DNA from: Musa acuminata AAA Group | Lineage: Eukaryota > Streptophyta > Magnoliopsida > Zingiberales > Musaceae | Length of the DNA stretch: 64,000 nt | Reading direction: 5' to 3' | NCBI RefSeq assembly: GCF_036884655.1 | Contig: NC_088342.1 | Coordinates: forward strand, 30,321,501-30,385,500 | Shown: positions 9,775 to 22,951 of the stretch, one piece after another | Layout: every line of letters starts with the position of its first letter | How positions within the stretch are numbered: position 1 is the stretch's first letter | Translations under genes and position numbers: made by a program | Notes under the pieces: model-generated | Told to the model about the DNA's origin: nothing | Database searches by the model: none | Seen by the model: the letters and a program-made list of their open reading frames with translations, nothing else

Positions 9775-12700
9775 ATGCCTTCCTATTCGATCACGCGGCC
9801 GTCGCGGCAGGAAGATTACGCTCGCTTCTCCCCGAACACCCCCATCGTGATCGACAATGGCGGCTCCTCGTTCCGGATTGGGTGACGCCCTAAACCCTAG
9901 CCCTGGATTTCGTTCCGTCGCGGCTTCTTGATGTCGCCTCGTCTTGCTTTCTCCTTCAAAATTGTTTTCTTCTTGTTACAGGTGGGCTGGGGAGTCGGAT
10001 CCACGCGTCACCTTCCGCAACGTCGTCCAGAGGCCTCGCCACAAGGCTACCGGTACTCTACTATGTTCCTAGGTGTCGGGGGATTCTGAATCGCAATGTT
10101 TTCTGTTTATATACAATTTGCTATTATCTGGTTCTGCTAACTAATATTTGTCGTCAAAACGTGGTTTTTTAAGGACGACATTGTCCTAATCCACTTAATT
10201 TAGCGGCCAGATTACCCCCTTCCAGTGATAGGGTTTGGAGGCTGTGAGTTTGCTATTTTTCAATGCGATAGTTTTCTTATTTGTTGCACGAGCATATAAT
10301 TAGGAGAGAAAGGAGCCCCATTGTTGAACACTAACCTTTTTTTTACCATGGAAAATGATATTAAAAAAATTTGCAATGTACTGATTTGATTTATAGAAGG
10401 ACGAAAATACAACAATTTCATGTAATTTCTCCTGTCTGTCATTTATGCGAGGAATAGACATGATTCTGATGACATGATACTATGTGATGCAAGCCAATAT
10501 TTGGCTTTATTTTTATCAATTATATCATGTGACAATAAGGTTAACGGAATCATTAAATATATTCTTGGTATCCTCGTACTTCAAGTTAACATCTCTTCTG
10601 AAAAATGCAGGTGAAACTGTCACTATAGTTGGTGATCATGATCCATCATTGATGAAGTACTTTGATTGCACTCGAACATCTTTCCGATCACCATTTGATA
10701 ACAATGTTGTCTATCAGTTTGAGATAATGGAATATGTGAGCTTCTTTTCCAGTTCTAATTAATATTGAACTTTTTGCTTCCTCTAATCCTTATAGTTTGA
10801 CCAGTAGAAAATCATGTCTTTCACCATTTTAGAAAGAGCTTGTTGTTTGATTCCATATCCATTTTTTCCCTTAAGCAGTGGCCATTGGATGCTGGAAACG
10901 GAAGCGAAATGATTTTTGAATTTGATACACAAGTACAGAGATTAAGTTTAAGACTTGTCATGTGCATGCAAGTTAGGATTGTAAAACTATGGTTTGAGAT
11001 ATTTAATTTGGAGGCATGTGTAAAATACTATGTGATATTAGTACAAGTTCCTAGTATAAGTTTCCCTAATAGAGGCCAACAAACCACCTTGTGGCAAAGA
11101 GGAATTGATCTATGCTAATGTAGCCCTCTTGCAAATTGTTTGGGGACTGATCGTTCTTTAGCTGTGTATAATGCTTTGGTATGTGCAAAGGTATCACACA
11201 AACATCAACTAAAGGCCTTCATACAAAATGACATCTTCAAGCCACCCAGCCCACAAAGAAAATTATTGATTATCGAGAAGGTTAGCTTGACGGTTTTGAA
11301 TATATTGAAGTCTAAAAAGCTCCTAAAATTGAAGATGGCAACAAGGATGAGCCATCATGCAAATCAAACATCTTTAACTAACTATGCAAGGAAATATCCC
11401 AATGAATGCTTCGCCTTCTGTCACGGACTTAGTTGGTTTTGCCTAAGTCGTGCGGCACCCTTGCGTATCCGTCCGCAAAGGTCAGCCTCCCCGAAGCCTC
11501 CCATGGTCCCTTAGGACCCACAAAGGAGAGAACGGGTTAGAGAAAACGCCTCATTCGGGATCCACAAGCAAACGTTTCCGAAAACACTTCATAGACAATG
11601 CAAATTATAAACAGACTTTACAAGCTCTGAACAGTTGCACAACAAAGGGTCAAAATGGTCCATTATAGACTGAAAATCTCTCACAAGTGTCCACATGACA
11701 CAACCTTTATTTACAAGCTTAAAGCGGCCACCAAACCCAACTAAAATAGGACTATTTAGCCTTCGGCCGTCCCTCTACATGCTGTGCAAAGCATGAACAT
11801 ACCAAAAGACACGGATATACATAAGCATTACATCAAACATCCTGTTTAGAAGTTTGTCCGTGACATTGGGGAGAGCTATATAGCATGTCATGGTTACACT
11901 AATGTTGTTAAAAGGCGCCTTGGCACTCGCCTAGGTGCTTGGGTGAGGTGAAGCAAGGTTCGAGCGCCTCGCACATGCTTGGGCGACGCGCTTTAGTGAA
12001 GCATCGCTTGGGCATTTGCCTCAGCCCAAGTGTCGGGTGCCTTGGGCAAGTGCTAGGTTAAATGTGAACCAGATTGTTAATTGGTTCAATTGAACTAGGC
12101 ATTTGTCGGTTCAATTGAACCAACTAGGAAAATAAACCCCTCCCCCTGTGCAACCCACACACATATAGTAAAACCCATGCCACAGTAAAACCCTAACTAC
12201 TATCGTCGCCCCCGACGCACCTATGCTCCATCGTCGTTGTCTCTGTGTACAACTCTCTTCATCGTCAACGGATAGCTTTGATGCTTCCTTTGCCATCGAC
12301 GAACAAGTACAAAGCTCTTGCCGTTGTAGCTCTTGTGCGCGGTTCCCTCTGCCACCGCTGTTTTCGTGTGCAACTCATATAGTCGTCGAGGGACAGGTTC
12401 GTAGCTTCTTCCACCACCAACGGACACATCTGAAGCTTCCTCTGCCCTCGACCCTGTCGTTTGTAGCTTTCTCCGTTGTTGTCGCCGTTCGAAGGTTCCT
12501 CTGTCATTGTCGTTGCCATCATCCGAAGGTTCCTCCATCACCGCCGCCCTCTCCTTCCCCACCTTCCACCGTCGATGACTCTTCTTCTCACTATTGTGTA
12601 TTGTTATAACTGTTAACCCTATTAATCCTTTAAAATTGATATTAATCCTTAGAATTATTAACCATATTTAGAATTGCTAATCCCTATTTAACGTTGTTAA

Positions 12701-15700
12701 TGATTATTTAGAAATGTTATTAATACCTATTTAGCATTGCTAACCTCTATTTATTTAGAATTGTTAATAGGGTTTTAGGAATAATGGCAAGTGCAGAAAG
12801 TAATTCAAAAGATTTGTAACAAAATTCATGAGAGGATCCTAGTTGAGAATACAATTATCTAAAGGATGATGATGATTAAATTTGATGTAAAACTTTATTG
12901 TTTTGAGTCTTTTAACATTTTTGTTATTTTATGGACAATGCGACTTGGTACTTTATATCTTTTCAATTTAATGCCATATTTTTATTTTTATAATCATATT
13001 TATCAATCATATTATATATTTTTTTATATTTTAATATTCTAGAGTGTCCTGCTTCGCTCGAGCAGGCGCCTAGGCGAAGCGCTAGTGCCTTGGGTGTTTT
13101 GAGACTTTGACGCTTTTTGGTGCCTGATGCTTTTAAAAACACAGGGTTACACTAGTACCAAAGCAACTGAAAAGGAAACTTTTAGTAGTTTTGGTAACTA
13201 TTAGTGTGAACAAGCAAGGAGAACTCATGGAAACAATAAGACTTAATGATCGTCCATATGTTATATTTAAGACATGTTACCTAATCTCCTTCCGAGACTT
13301 CGTCGAGAAAGCACTTCACATGTCTAAGAATCCATTTCTGTCAGAGCAACTGAAAGAGACACATCACTTACCTCTGTTCAAGGATCTATTTATGTCCAAA
13401 CTTCTTTCGTGAAAGATAAAGAGCCTTATGTGATAAATAAAGTTTCATCAATATCCTTTCTCATCATAAGGATCTGTTACTTGCATCTGTACCACATCTG
13501 CTTTATTTCATCATCCTTTGTAACGTGTGATCTAATATTATATTGAATGTTGATATTTCACTTTAAATATTTTTTTCTAATTTATTCTTACTGCTTCCCT
13601 TTTAGGAAGTTGTGAATATATTCTTCTGTAAGCTTCATTCTCTCTATTGTGTCATGCTTTTCTCATGTATATCTTTTCTTGCAGGTTCTTGACTATGGAT
13701 TTGAGCGTCTAGGTGCTAACTTACAGGTGTGTTGTTATATTTTCCTTATAGCAATAACAAAAAGTAATCCGATCTCCATGTCATTACTGCATTGTAGTTC
13801 TAACAAGCTTATTGATGTATGACTGGTACATAGATATTTGTGTGTGCCGACCCCAAATAGTTAGGACATAATGGTTTGCTGTTGTTGTTGAACACAATTA
13901 TCTGGTGGTATGATGTTTTAATTATGGTATGCCATAATTATGTTGCATGGCATTATGATTCTATGATTATTGTTATCTCCTTATTTGTTCTATAACTGAG
14001 TTGATTGCTCTGCAGATAATAAAATTTTACCACTTCTGTAGTCGCCATTTCATACCTTTACTGGTCCTTTGTTCTTTAGAAAAGAACATATGGTTACATG
14101 AAGAATAATTTGGATGTCTAATTAAGATTATGTCTGTCGTTAGCCACCTCCACCATTTTTAAAAAAAATAGGAATGAAGGATTGCTTGATCCATGTTCCA
14201 TTGGTGTGCTTTATCTTTCTTTACAATGAAAAGAATGAGAAAAAAGAAAACAAAAAAAATGCAAAAGAATAGAAAAAAGGTAAGAAAAGAGCATGTAAAT
14301 AAAAAAAGAAAACAGGGTAGAACAGAGACATATATTAATTATTGTCACCTTATTCAAAATATAGGAAATGAATATTTAATCTAGAATCTGAGTTCTTTTT
14401 GCTTTGTTTTGTTAGATTTTAGTTTATCTTGCTCTTTCTACTACACTTGGTCGATGTGCTCAACACCACAAATATGGCAAATGCACTAGTGTCATGTATG
14501 ATATATCCTTTCGTTTGGTGTGGCCACAGTCATGCATATAATCCTGTATTTGAACCAATTTTTTATCAGATTTTGCTGAAAATCTTGGAACCAACATAAC
14601 AATTTTTTAATTGCTTGTCATGGATAAAAAACTTGATTGTTGTCTTTCAATAATTCCTTGTGCACAAAGAGCAAATCATTCTTTATTAGTTACAGAAGTA
14701 CCATGTTTCATATAAATTGTATTTCAGAAAATTTTGAATGAAAGCTTAGTAGGAGTATTAATGTCTTTTTTTAGGTTTGCTCTATCTCCTAATGTTATTG
14801 TGTGGCTTGAATAGGTTGATCATCCTATTTTAATGACAGAATGCATATGTAACCCACTCTCCTCACGCAGTAAAATGGCTGAACTTCTCTTTGAGACTTA
14901 TAGTGTACCATCAATAGGTAAATTACCTTTGTTGCTGCTATCTTATAGGTTTCTTGTGCTGTAAAATTGTATTATGTTTTACTTGTCATTTGTACTAGAT
15001 CATTGTGGTACTATGGCCTGTGCTGTTCTATTGCATTTTTTTAATGCTTGGAGCATGTCTGTATAGCTTTTGGTGTTGATGCTGTATTCAGCTACAAGTT
15101 AAATCAACAATTTGGAAGATGCAATGAAGATGGTCTTGCTATTTGCTCAGGATTTTCAGCAAGCCATGTAATACCGGTGAGTGTTTTTCACATTAACATT
15201 TTGTGGAATGTTGCATGTAAAGCTTTTTAGAAAAGCAGGTCTCTGAATATGCCAACACGTTGCATGGGCAAATATTTGTTAGGCAATATATGACTTGGGT
15301 AACATGTTAAGACAACCCTATGCATATATGTAGGCATTACATTTTGTATGCAGTATACTTCTCTGTTATGTGATATATTTGCTTGTCCCGAGTCCTTTTA
15401 TCTTTTCCATGTTTTGGATTTTAATGAACTTTGACCAATTATGGTTATTTAGATTGTAAAAGGGGAGCCTGTTACTGAAGCATGCTGCCGAACTAACATT
15501 GGTGGATATCATGTTACCAACTATTTGAAGCAGCTTCTTTCCCTCAAATACCCATATCACATGTATGTATGTTGCTGCATGTTATTTCATTAAATTTTAT
15601 GTTTTATAAATTGGTTAACTTCCATGCATGATCGGTTGCACTTCAACAGGTCAAGCATTACATGGGAGAAGGCTGAGGAGCTGAAGATGGAGCACTGTTA

Positions 15701-18700
15701 TGTAGCTACGGATTTTGCATCTGAATTGCAATTGTTTCAGGTGGAAAACTTGACATCCTTACCCACTTCTTCTAATCACGTTTGATATCACCATTTGTGT
15801 GGACGGTGCCATAATTTTTCTAATGCATTTGTTCAATGTGGACTTCTCCAACTGTTCTACATTGCTGTTGAGCCGACCCTGCATGTATAATCTCTCATGG
15901 ATGGTGAACTTCTTAAACTAGACAGTCAATTTGCAGATTATAGGGGTTATCTGCCTCAACCTAGTGTTACTACATGTGCCCATTTGTGGCATTGGAAGCA
16001 TCATACATGGTTTCAAGAGATTGTGAATTTAAGCTCATTATGATGTATTTTTTATCTTTATATTCTCTAATCTTGATGACCCTGAAAAAAAAATTGAGTT
16101 ACACGGTAGTAGGACAGATAATCTAGTTAATTTTCGGTATCATGTTAGTTAGGAAATACAGATGGATACATAAAATGCATATATGAAATACCATAAACAC
16201 AAAAAGGATGGTTCTTCTAGCCTAAGTTGTTCCCATGTAAGTATTCAATTGGGTGCCACAACAGGGGGTTGTGGATACTGTACTTAGATTGCTCCTTTTG
16301 GTATTCTTATAGATCACGAATGTCATGGCATGGATAATGCAATTTTTGACATGCTTATATTTTGAAATTTACAATAATTATTTTAAAATCACAAGACACT
16401 ATGTAATTATAGGAAGTTGGCCCATTTTAATATCGTTTATCTTTTTACAGACATTGATAACTATAGCATTTAAAAATTGGGACATCTGGAACACTTGTGA
16501 AGATTTCTTTGGCTTTTTGGTATCATGTATGACATCTTTGAATTACATGGGTGGAAAGATTGTGTTGTCAGTAGCATACTGCATAGCTATCATCTCTGAC
16601 CTAAAGTTCTGTTATAACAGTGATAAATAATACTAGCTACTGTCACCATATTTTGTTAGAGATCTGTCACATACATATTTGCTTTAAGAAAAAACAATTT
16701 TACTGGTAACTATATACTCAAATGGATGACCCAGAAATCTTTTTCTTGGTGATTCTTGACATAGCCCTGAACATAATGTTGTTGTCTCATGCATATTTGA
16801 TGTTCAGTTTTCACATATAGCTGTTGGTCTAAATGCCAATCAACCATGGAATCAAGTGTCTTGATGGGAAAGACAGAAGGGCTGCAAAGTTGCATTTCAG
16901 AATCGATCTGTGCTCTTGGAACTCCATGCTACAAAGGGGCCTCTCTGAGACATATATACAACCATCTTTTCTTTACATTATCTCATTAGTTAGACTTATA
17001 TGCTTCTTTAGTCACCTTCCATATGTTCCATGTTGTAACATGAAGTATGCAGTATGTATGCCAATTTTAGGTGTAAGCTTCCATCCTTGCAACATCACTG
17101 CTTCCCTTATATAGCAACTCAGGCTTAATGTTCCATTTTGTCCGTTGAATTCAGCATCTTTGGATTGGTTACTTCAACCTCTATCTTCTCAGCTAATAAG
17201 ATGCTTACAGCTTCTTGGTAGAATTTAATTAAATAATTTTTTTATAGTGGATGAGGCTTGATGATTGTAAGTTTGCTCCTCCACAATGCGCAGGCCAGGA
17301 AAAGTCTCTCTGGTTTGTAGGGGTATGGCTGCATATATTGACCTTTCCTAGTTCCCATAGAAGCCATATTTATTGGGTTTGCCCATTACCTAGGTTCATT
17401 ATTAGATATCAAATGCCTTTTGGAACTCCTTTTTTTAGATGTATAGCCTGGTACTTGTCTATGGTTCCTGGAGCGATGTAGGTTTGCACCTGGAAGCTGA
17501 GAATACACCAGATTTAGTATGGTATTCAAAATGGGAGGTGATTGTGTCTTAAAAATAGGCTTTTTATCCTACTTCTTAATCAAGAGAGGCAAAAGAAGTA
17601 TGAAGAAATTTGAGTTTATGTGCTATTTATGCAAATAGAACAATTTTTTTGAAATTATTATCTGGTTGAAGGAAGAACCACTTTTATCATAAAAAACAGC
17701 TGTAATATATGATATTCATACTTAGTACTTCCTAAGCGAGTCGAAGCAGGTGTAGAAAAAATGTGTTTACTTGCTTTTTTATCAATAAAGAACATTTCTA
17801 TTTTGGAATCAATACCTAGTTGAAGGAAGAACCAGTTTATTATAAAACTAGCGGTGATGTGGGTGGTCACTATGCATTTGCATGTCTGGCCAAATATGTG
17901 GTTCATATTAAAATATTAAAATGATATCTAATTAATTTCCAACAGAAAAAATCACTTTATATAAGTTATTAATAGGTAAAAAGATAATGTTGATACTGAG
18001 AATTGATTTGACAATATTCATACTTTTGTTTATGAAGCTACTTAAGTCTATATTTTGGTATTAATGGGTAAACGTACAGTTGACGGATGTTATATTATCA
18101 TGTTAAAAAATGTCATAAAAATAATGGTAGTAGCAAACTAAAACTAACAAGGTGACATATATGATCTAATATTTATGTTCTAACATTTTGCATATGCAGA
18201 TATTCAGGGTTTAGATGGTTCCTTTGCACGTTTGAATATTCTGAATATGTAACGATGCCACATTTTGAGTCCATGTAGACCATATGTAAGGCATTAAAAA
18301 TGTCTGCATTTGCCTATGCTGCCATGTGGATTTCTTTCAGACAAAACAGGAAGAATGCTTTCTTAAGTACAAACTTTTATTTTTTTTCGTTCTCATTGCA
18401 GAAAGGGAATGAAGAAGCTAAAGAAAAGACTAGGTGTTGGCAACTACCATGGGTTCCACCTACTCAAGGGGATGTACCATCTGAAGAAGAACTTGCAAGA
18501 AGAGCTGCTTTAAAGGAAAAACAAGGACAACGATTACGAGATATGGCTGCTGCACGAAAGTCTATTAGGATAACAGAGCTTGAAAATGAACTGAATGGTC
18601 TGGAGGATTTATTGCAGCAGCTTGATGAGGTGGAGGAACCTGAGGTCTCATCTATCTTGTCTGGAACAAAGTTCTTCTCAAGGCAAGAAATTGAGTCTGC

Positions 18701-21700
18701 CATTCTAAGAGTAACACAATCGTTGCGGAAGGCTAAAGGTGAACCTAGCGAACCTGAGGAAAAAAATGATTCTTCGTTGTCAGAGAAATATCCCCTGGTC
18801 AGTGTACCTGATGAATTGCTGTCCCCAGAACAGGTATTTTGCTATGTGCACTTGTGTTCTTCCAATATAATTGCCATGATGTCTTTGATTTTGTTCCCAT
18901 GATACTTGACTGCACCCCGTTGGCACACTGATCAATTATGAGAGTTGTCACTCCAACCTTGTTATCTTGTTGAAAGGTGTGAATAAATTCTGTTTGATGT
19001 TTCAACTTTCCTTGACAGTTAAAAGAAAAGAAAAGGCAGATATTTCTCAAGACTACCTCAGAAGGTCGATTGCTTGCCAAACGAAAACGCTTTGAAGAGG
19101 AATCATTACGAGAGAAACAGAATCAACTAGATGAAGAGAAGAGACTGTATGTATCGTATTTACATCAAACAATTTTTCTTTTGAATAAATCTGGATGGAA
19201 TACATTTATATCCTTAATGACATGAAGTTGCATGCTGAGGCATAGCTAAGAAATGTTATTTGGAAAATCATGCTTTTTGTTGGGATAAGACGACTTGCTA
19301 TTTGGTGGTTGTGATGTTAATATACTCAAATTATGTTATGTTGATGGCAGAAATATCCTGTGAAAGTTAAATAGACTCTGTTAAAGTAGCAGACCAGGAA
19401 GTTGCACTAGTGCCAGTACTGCTTTTACAAGCATGATATTTCAATTTGGGGGGCCACAAGTAACCTTGCAATGTTATTAGGCAATCGAACTTTTTAGAAC
19501 TGTGGGAACCATATAAGCTGAATTTCCTGGATACAATAACACTACCATGTTTCCTTTTAATTTCCAGGTTCTCTTTGCCTTTTGCTATAATGTGTTCATT
19601 TTTTTCTCTGATCTAATTGCAGAGAAAATCCAGAGTTATACCTTGAGCAACTGCATGATCGATATCGAGAACTCAGCGAGAAAGTCGAGTTAAGAAAAAG
19701 GGTGAAAACAAATGGCAATCAGAATTTGTCAGGGGGTGTTGGCCGTGGTGAACGTTTGAGTGCTGCTCAAAAGGAGAGGATGCGCCTCTTGACATCTGCA
19801 GCATTTGACAGGGGAAAAGGTGAAGACACTTTCGGGGCTAGAGATGAGGACTGGCAACTCTACAAACTGATGAGCAAGGATAATGATGATGATGACAATG
19901 GGCAAGATGAGGATGAAGCAGAACTAGCACGTGTCACATCTAGACTCCAGGTTAGTTTTCTGCGACTTTGCATTTTCATAATTTACTGTCTCTAGTCTGT
20001 CATGACCACAGTTTGAGACCTATTAGCTTTAATGCTACAGAATTTGTGGAATTAAGTAGGTTCTTGGTCCTTCCTCACCTGGAAAATGCAGTAACAAATG
20101 CAGTTGAATTTTATTTACATTTCCGAAATAGGTAGTATGTATCAACTTTGTCTTGCCTGTAGTGATAAAACTGTGCTTATTGATTTATTGTTTTTGGCTA
20201 TCCAATTTGACATATGCTATATGGTGCTGGTTAATTATTTTATCCACTTTATAGTTGCTGTAATTTCCCTTTGCTTGATATTCTTGCATCTTAGAACTAT
20301 AAACAATTTAAAAACCTAGCTTAAACAAGCATAGTACTGTTTGTGGGTAGCCATATGATGATTCATCACTTTGTATGTCATTTGCAATCGTTTCCTGTTT
20401 ATGCTTTATTAAGTTCCTATGGCATGTAATTTTGAAATTCTGAAGCTTTTGATTGTCTTGTGATAGTTGTATGTCGTGGAGATCCTTACAAAATATATTA
20501 TCTGATAAATTACCACAATTACTTAAAAACTCATGCAATTCCTTGGTGAAAATTCTTGAACTTTGTCGAATATCTTGAACAATAGCTGATATTGAACAAA
20601 GTCTTCTGGAAAATTTAAATTTCTTCTATTATAGTTTCTCCATACCTCTTCTTAACCATTATATAATAATCGCTTTTCCATATTCCATTCACTTTTTCAT
20701 GATTCATTTCAGAATGAGGAGGTTAGTCATTCTCTTGACTATCTTTTTCATTGTATGACCATATTAAATTCTATCAGTATCACTTTGTTGATGTGGAAGT
20801 GATTGTTTTTATAATATAGGGTATATGGATGCCCTTAGACTGGGCAAACAAGGTGTGAGATGATCGTCTTTTAGAAGAAAATATTATTGGGGGGAAGTTA
20901 TCCTATTCTTTCTAATTGCATTTATATATGCATTACGTTCTCTCAGCTGGCTTGTCTTTAAACAACCGTGATCTCGATGTTTCTTCCTAGCATCAAGGTT
21001 ATGTTTGTGGATCTCTTGGACTGCGAATAAATATTTGCTGGATGACAGCTGAGCTATCCCTGTTTTCTCAGTATCTAAATCATGAAACCTCTTGCAGCCT
21101 CTCAGTCGATCTGAGGTTGCATTAACATACAACTTAGGTTTCACCATCAAGTTGTATAAATATTTTGGACATATCATATGTTGTCTATGGGGTGTGGATA
21201 TTGGGGACAAATATCTTTTACTGTTAGAGTTTATCGTTCACATTATCAATTATTTAGTCTCCTCAAACTTGACAGCCTTGTCTAATAATAGTGTTAGATT
21301 GATGTAGTGTTCTGCTTTCTGAATGAACCCACCACCTTTTGGATAACCCTTTAAGCATGGCAGGATTACATCCTTTTCTCCATTCCTGTAAATGCAAGTG
21401 GAAGATATAGGTTCTTTTCATGGTTATATTGTGTTAGATTTTGGTTTGCTTGACTCCCCGAATATTGCTGCTGAGTTTCAGTATGATTTAGCTAAGGATG
21501 CTTTGCTTAATTATATCCATTTTCTTTTCCTGCATATTTGACTCATTATGTGATATGTCAGTTTGTATAGATAGGAGAGAATTGAAAAAAGTGCTGACAT
21601 TAAACTCCAAGTTGTAAGCAACTTTTGTGTTCATGTAGAAACTTAGTGATCTTTTGTGACACTTCATGCAGTGATCTTTCATTCCATATTTCTGGTCATC

Positions 21701-22305
21701 TACTATCAAAGTCCGTTTATTACTTTATGCAGTGAGCTGTCCATATCGGCTTCCATTGATGCCAATGTTTGTTTAGTGATCTTTTTTCACTTTGGCAGGA
21801 TATAGATCCTAATTTTGTTCCTAAATCTGATTTGGTCCCACCTCAAGCAACACCTGAATTTTCAAAATTCCGTCCTCAAAGTTTAGAAGATTTCAAGATT
21901 GTTCTCGGTGTGGAGCGTTTCCGATGCCCAGAAGTTCTATTCCAGCCTAACATGATTGGGATCGACCAAGCTGGCCTCGATGAGATGGCAGGAATCTCGC
22001 TCCGAAGGCTAGATAGGGTGGATGATCCTATGAAGGATGATATAACCAAATCAATATTAGTTACCGGCGGTAGCGCTCTCCTTCCTGGCTTGTTGCCTCG
22101 CTTGGAAGCTGGAATCCGACAAATGCGCCCTTACCTCTCTCCTCTAACAGTCGTCAGAGCATGTGACCCCATATTAGATGCATGGAGGGGTGCATCGATA
22201 TATGCAAATTCTCCACAGTTCTCTTTACAGACTCTTAGCATGCAGGATTATTACGAGAAAGGTGAAAGCTTGCTTTGGCAATACCAGATCAAGTACACAA
22301 TTTGA
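9775..22305 (+). CDS. ARP5: Actin-related protein 5 (ARP5), INO80 complex subunit
   Basis: Twelve exons joined at GT-AG sites give an unbroken 717-aa frame: 9775-9881, 9982-10052, 10611-10735, 13685-13726, 14815-14917, 15067-15176, 15453-15562, 15650-15740, 18402-18833, 19019-19146, 19623-19950, 21799-22305. The N-terminus has the actin-fold nucleotide loop ([16 protein letters not shown], residues 24-39), then [19 protein letters not shown] and [18 protein letters not shown]. Exons 9-11 (residues 254-549) encode the long charged insertion typical of ARP5, including [20 protein letters not shown] and [18 protein letters not shown]. Exon 12 carries the C-terminal actin motif [13 protein letters not shown] and DAWRGAS. 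Length is close to plant ARP5 proteins (about 720 aa). ARP5 works in the nucleus in the INO80 remodeller, with roles in nucleosome sliding, DNA repair and growth. Intron 3 (2.9 kb) contains two transposon insertions but no exon is damaged. Confidence 0.95.
11419..11865 (-). mobile_element. Solo-like LTR in ARP5 intron 3 (447 bp)
   Basis: Starts TGTCACGGACTTAG and ends TTGTCCGTGACA. It matches the two LTRs of the element at 32965-37531 along its whole length, with many scattered substitutions and length 447 versus 446. No internal region or second LTR is nearby, so it is probably a solo LTR left by recombination. The flanking pentamers (CCTTC and TTGGG) do not match, so the original target duplication is either lost or this is a rearranged end. 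Orientation is assigned by alignment to the other copies. Confidence 0.82.
11902..13144. mobile_element. Mutator-like non-autonomous DNA element (about 1.24 kb) in ARP5 intron 3
   Basis: Flanked by a perfect 10-bp direct repeat GGTTACACTA (11892-11901 and 13145-13154). Ends are imperfect inverted repeats: left TGTTGTTAAAAGGCGCC, right end on the opposite strand TGTGTTTTTAAAAGC followed by CAGGCACC. Subterminal sequences are rich in GCGCCTAGGCG-type motifs on both sides. The interior has a pyrimidine-rich GC block (12180-12600) and an AT-rich block. No transposase is readable. A 9-11 bp target duplication suggests the Mutator superfamily. A hAT origin (8 bp) cannot be fully excluded. Confidence 0.75.
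13842..13890 (+). repeat. SINE 3' tail (Au-type) in ARP5 intron 4
   Basis: Contains GCCGACCCCAAATAGTTAGG then ACATAATGG and a GTTGTTGTTG tail. This matches the conserved 3' end of the plant Au SINE family as I know it. The 5' tRNA-like head is not clearly preserved. Confidence 0.6.
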
Positions 22306-22575
22306 TTTATACAACGCCATTCTGAGTGCAGCGGTGTCATTGTTCCTCGTATATGTTCATATCATCCTATTTGGGTTCCGAGAGTTAAATATGTATTTAT
22401 ATTGTTCTTCTTTTAGACTAATTTATACTGTTTTAACCCAGATTTTTCCTGATAAATTAAGATCCGTTTCAGGTGATGTTAGCCGTTAAATCTATTAATA
22501 ATTCCGTTATGAGAAGCTGAGTGGATGTTTCTTGGCCTAGGAAGCCGTACGTGTAATGCTTGCTTTGTCCCGCAG

Positions 22576-22650
22576 GACACTTTTAGTTCGATGAAACTGG
22601 AGCTGCAGGAGCGCGTACAGGCGATGTCTGGGAAATATGAACTGATGCAA
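22576..22650 (+). other. Unassigned exon-like block 1
   Basis: Preceded by TTTGTCCCGCAG and followed by a weak donor-like GTTTAAG. Open in one frame as DTFSSMKLELQERVQAMSGK then YELMQ, an amphipathic helical sequence. Not part of the ARP5 frame. I do not recognise the family. It may be an exon of a degraded gene or a fragment carried by rearrangement. Confidence 0.35.
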
Positions 22651-22747
22651 GTTTAAGTTTGCCGTCATGCGATCCGGACGAGATGCACCTTTGGGTGCTA
22701 AAACAGTTGACTTGGTCGTACCAAACCAATTAGAAATTGTAATAAAA

Positions 22748-22756
<9 letters not shown>

Positions 22757-22842
<86 letters not shown>
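22757..22842. repeat. (TA)n microsatellite
   Basis: About 43 uninterrupted TA dinucleotides, about 450 bp downstream of the ARP5 stop. Long perfect TA tracts are highly length-variable and can extrude cruciforms. Confidence 0.95.
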
Positions 22843-22845
<3 letters not shown>

Positions 22846-22906
22846 TTATGCAAGTACCACTACATTTTATGAGCAGAGAATTCATGCAATTTAAAATCTT
22901 TTACAG

Positions 22907-22951
22907 GCTTTGGACCAGAATCCAAATGTGGCTGCCAATTATTTCACTAAG
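22907..22951 (+). other. Unassigned exon-like block 2
   Basis: Preceded by TTTTACAG and followed by the donor GTAAATC. Open as ALDQNPNVAANYFTK (15 codons). With block 1 it could encode one continuous helical peptide (LMQ joined to ALDQNP) across an intron that holds the TA tract. No family recognised. Confidence 0.35.

Noticed and set aside
11140..11668. Frames near and inside the solo LTR
   Set aside because: The second is LTR sequence repeated at 32996 and 37117; the first shows no domain and overlaps the LTR edge.
12111..12609. Ser/Pro-rich and charged frames within the Mutator-like element
   Set aside because: Low-complexity composition on both strands; no transposase motif.
22667..22894. 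Frame containing poly-(Ile-Tyr)
   Set aside because: Simple translation of the TA microsatellite.
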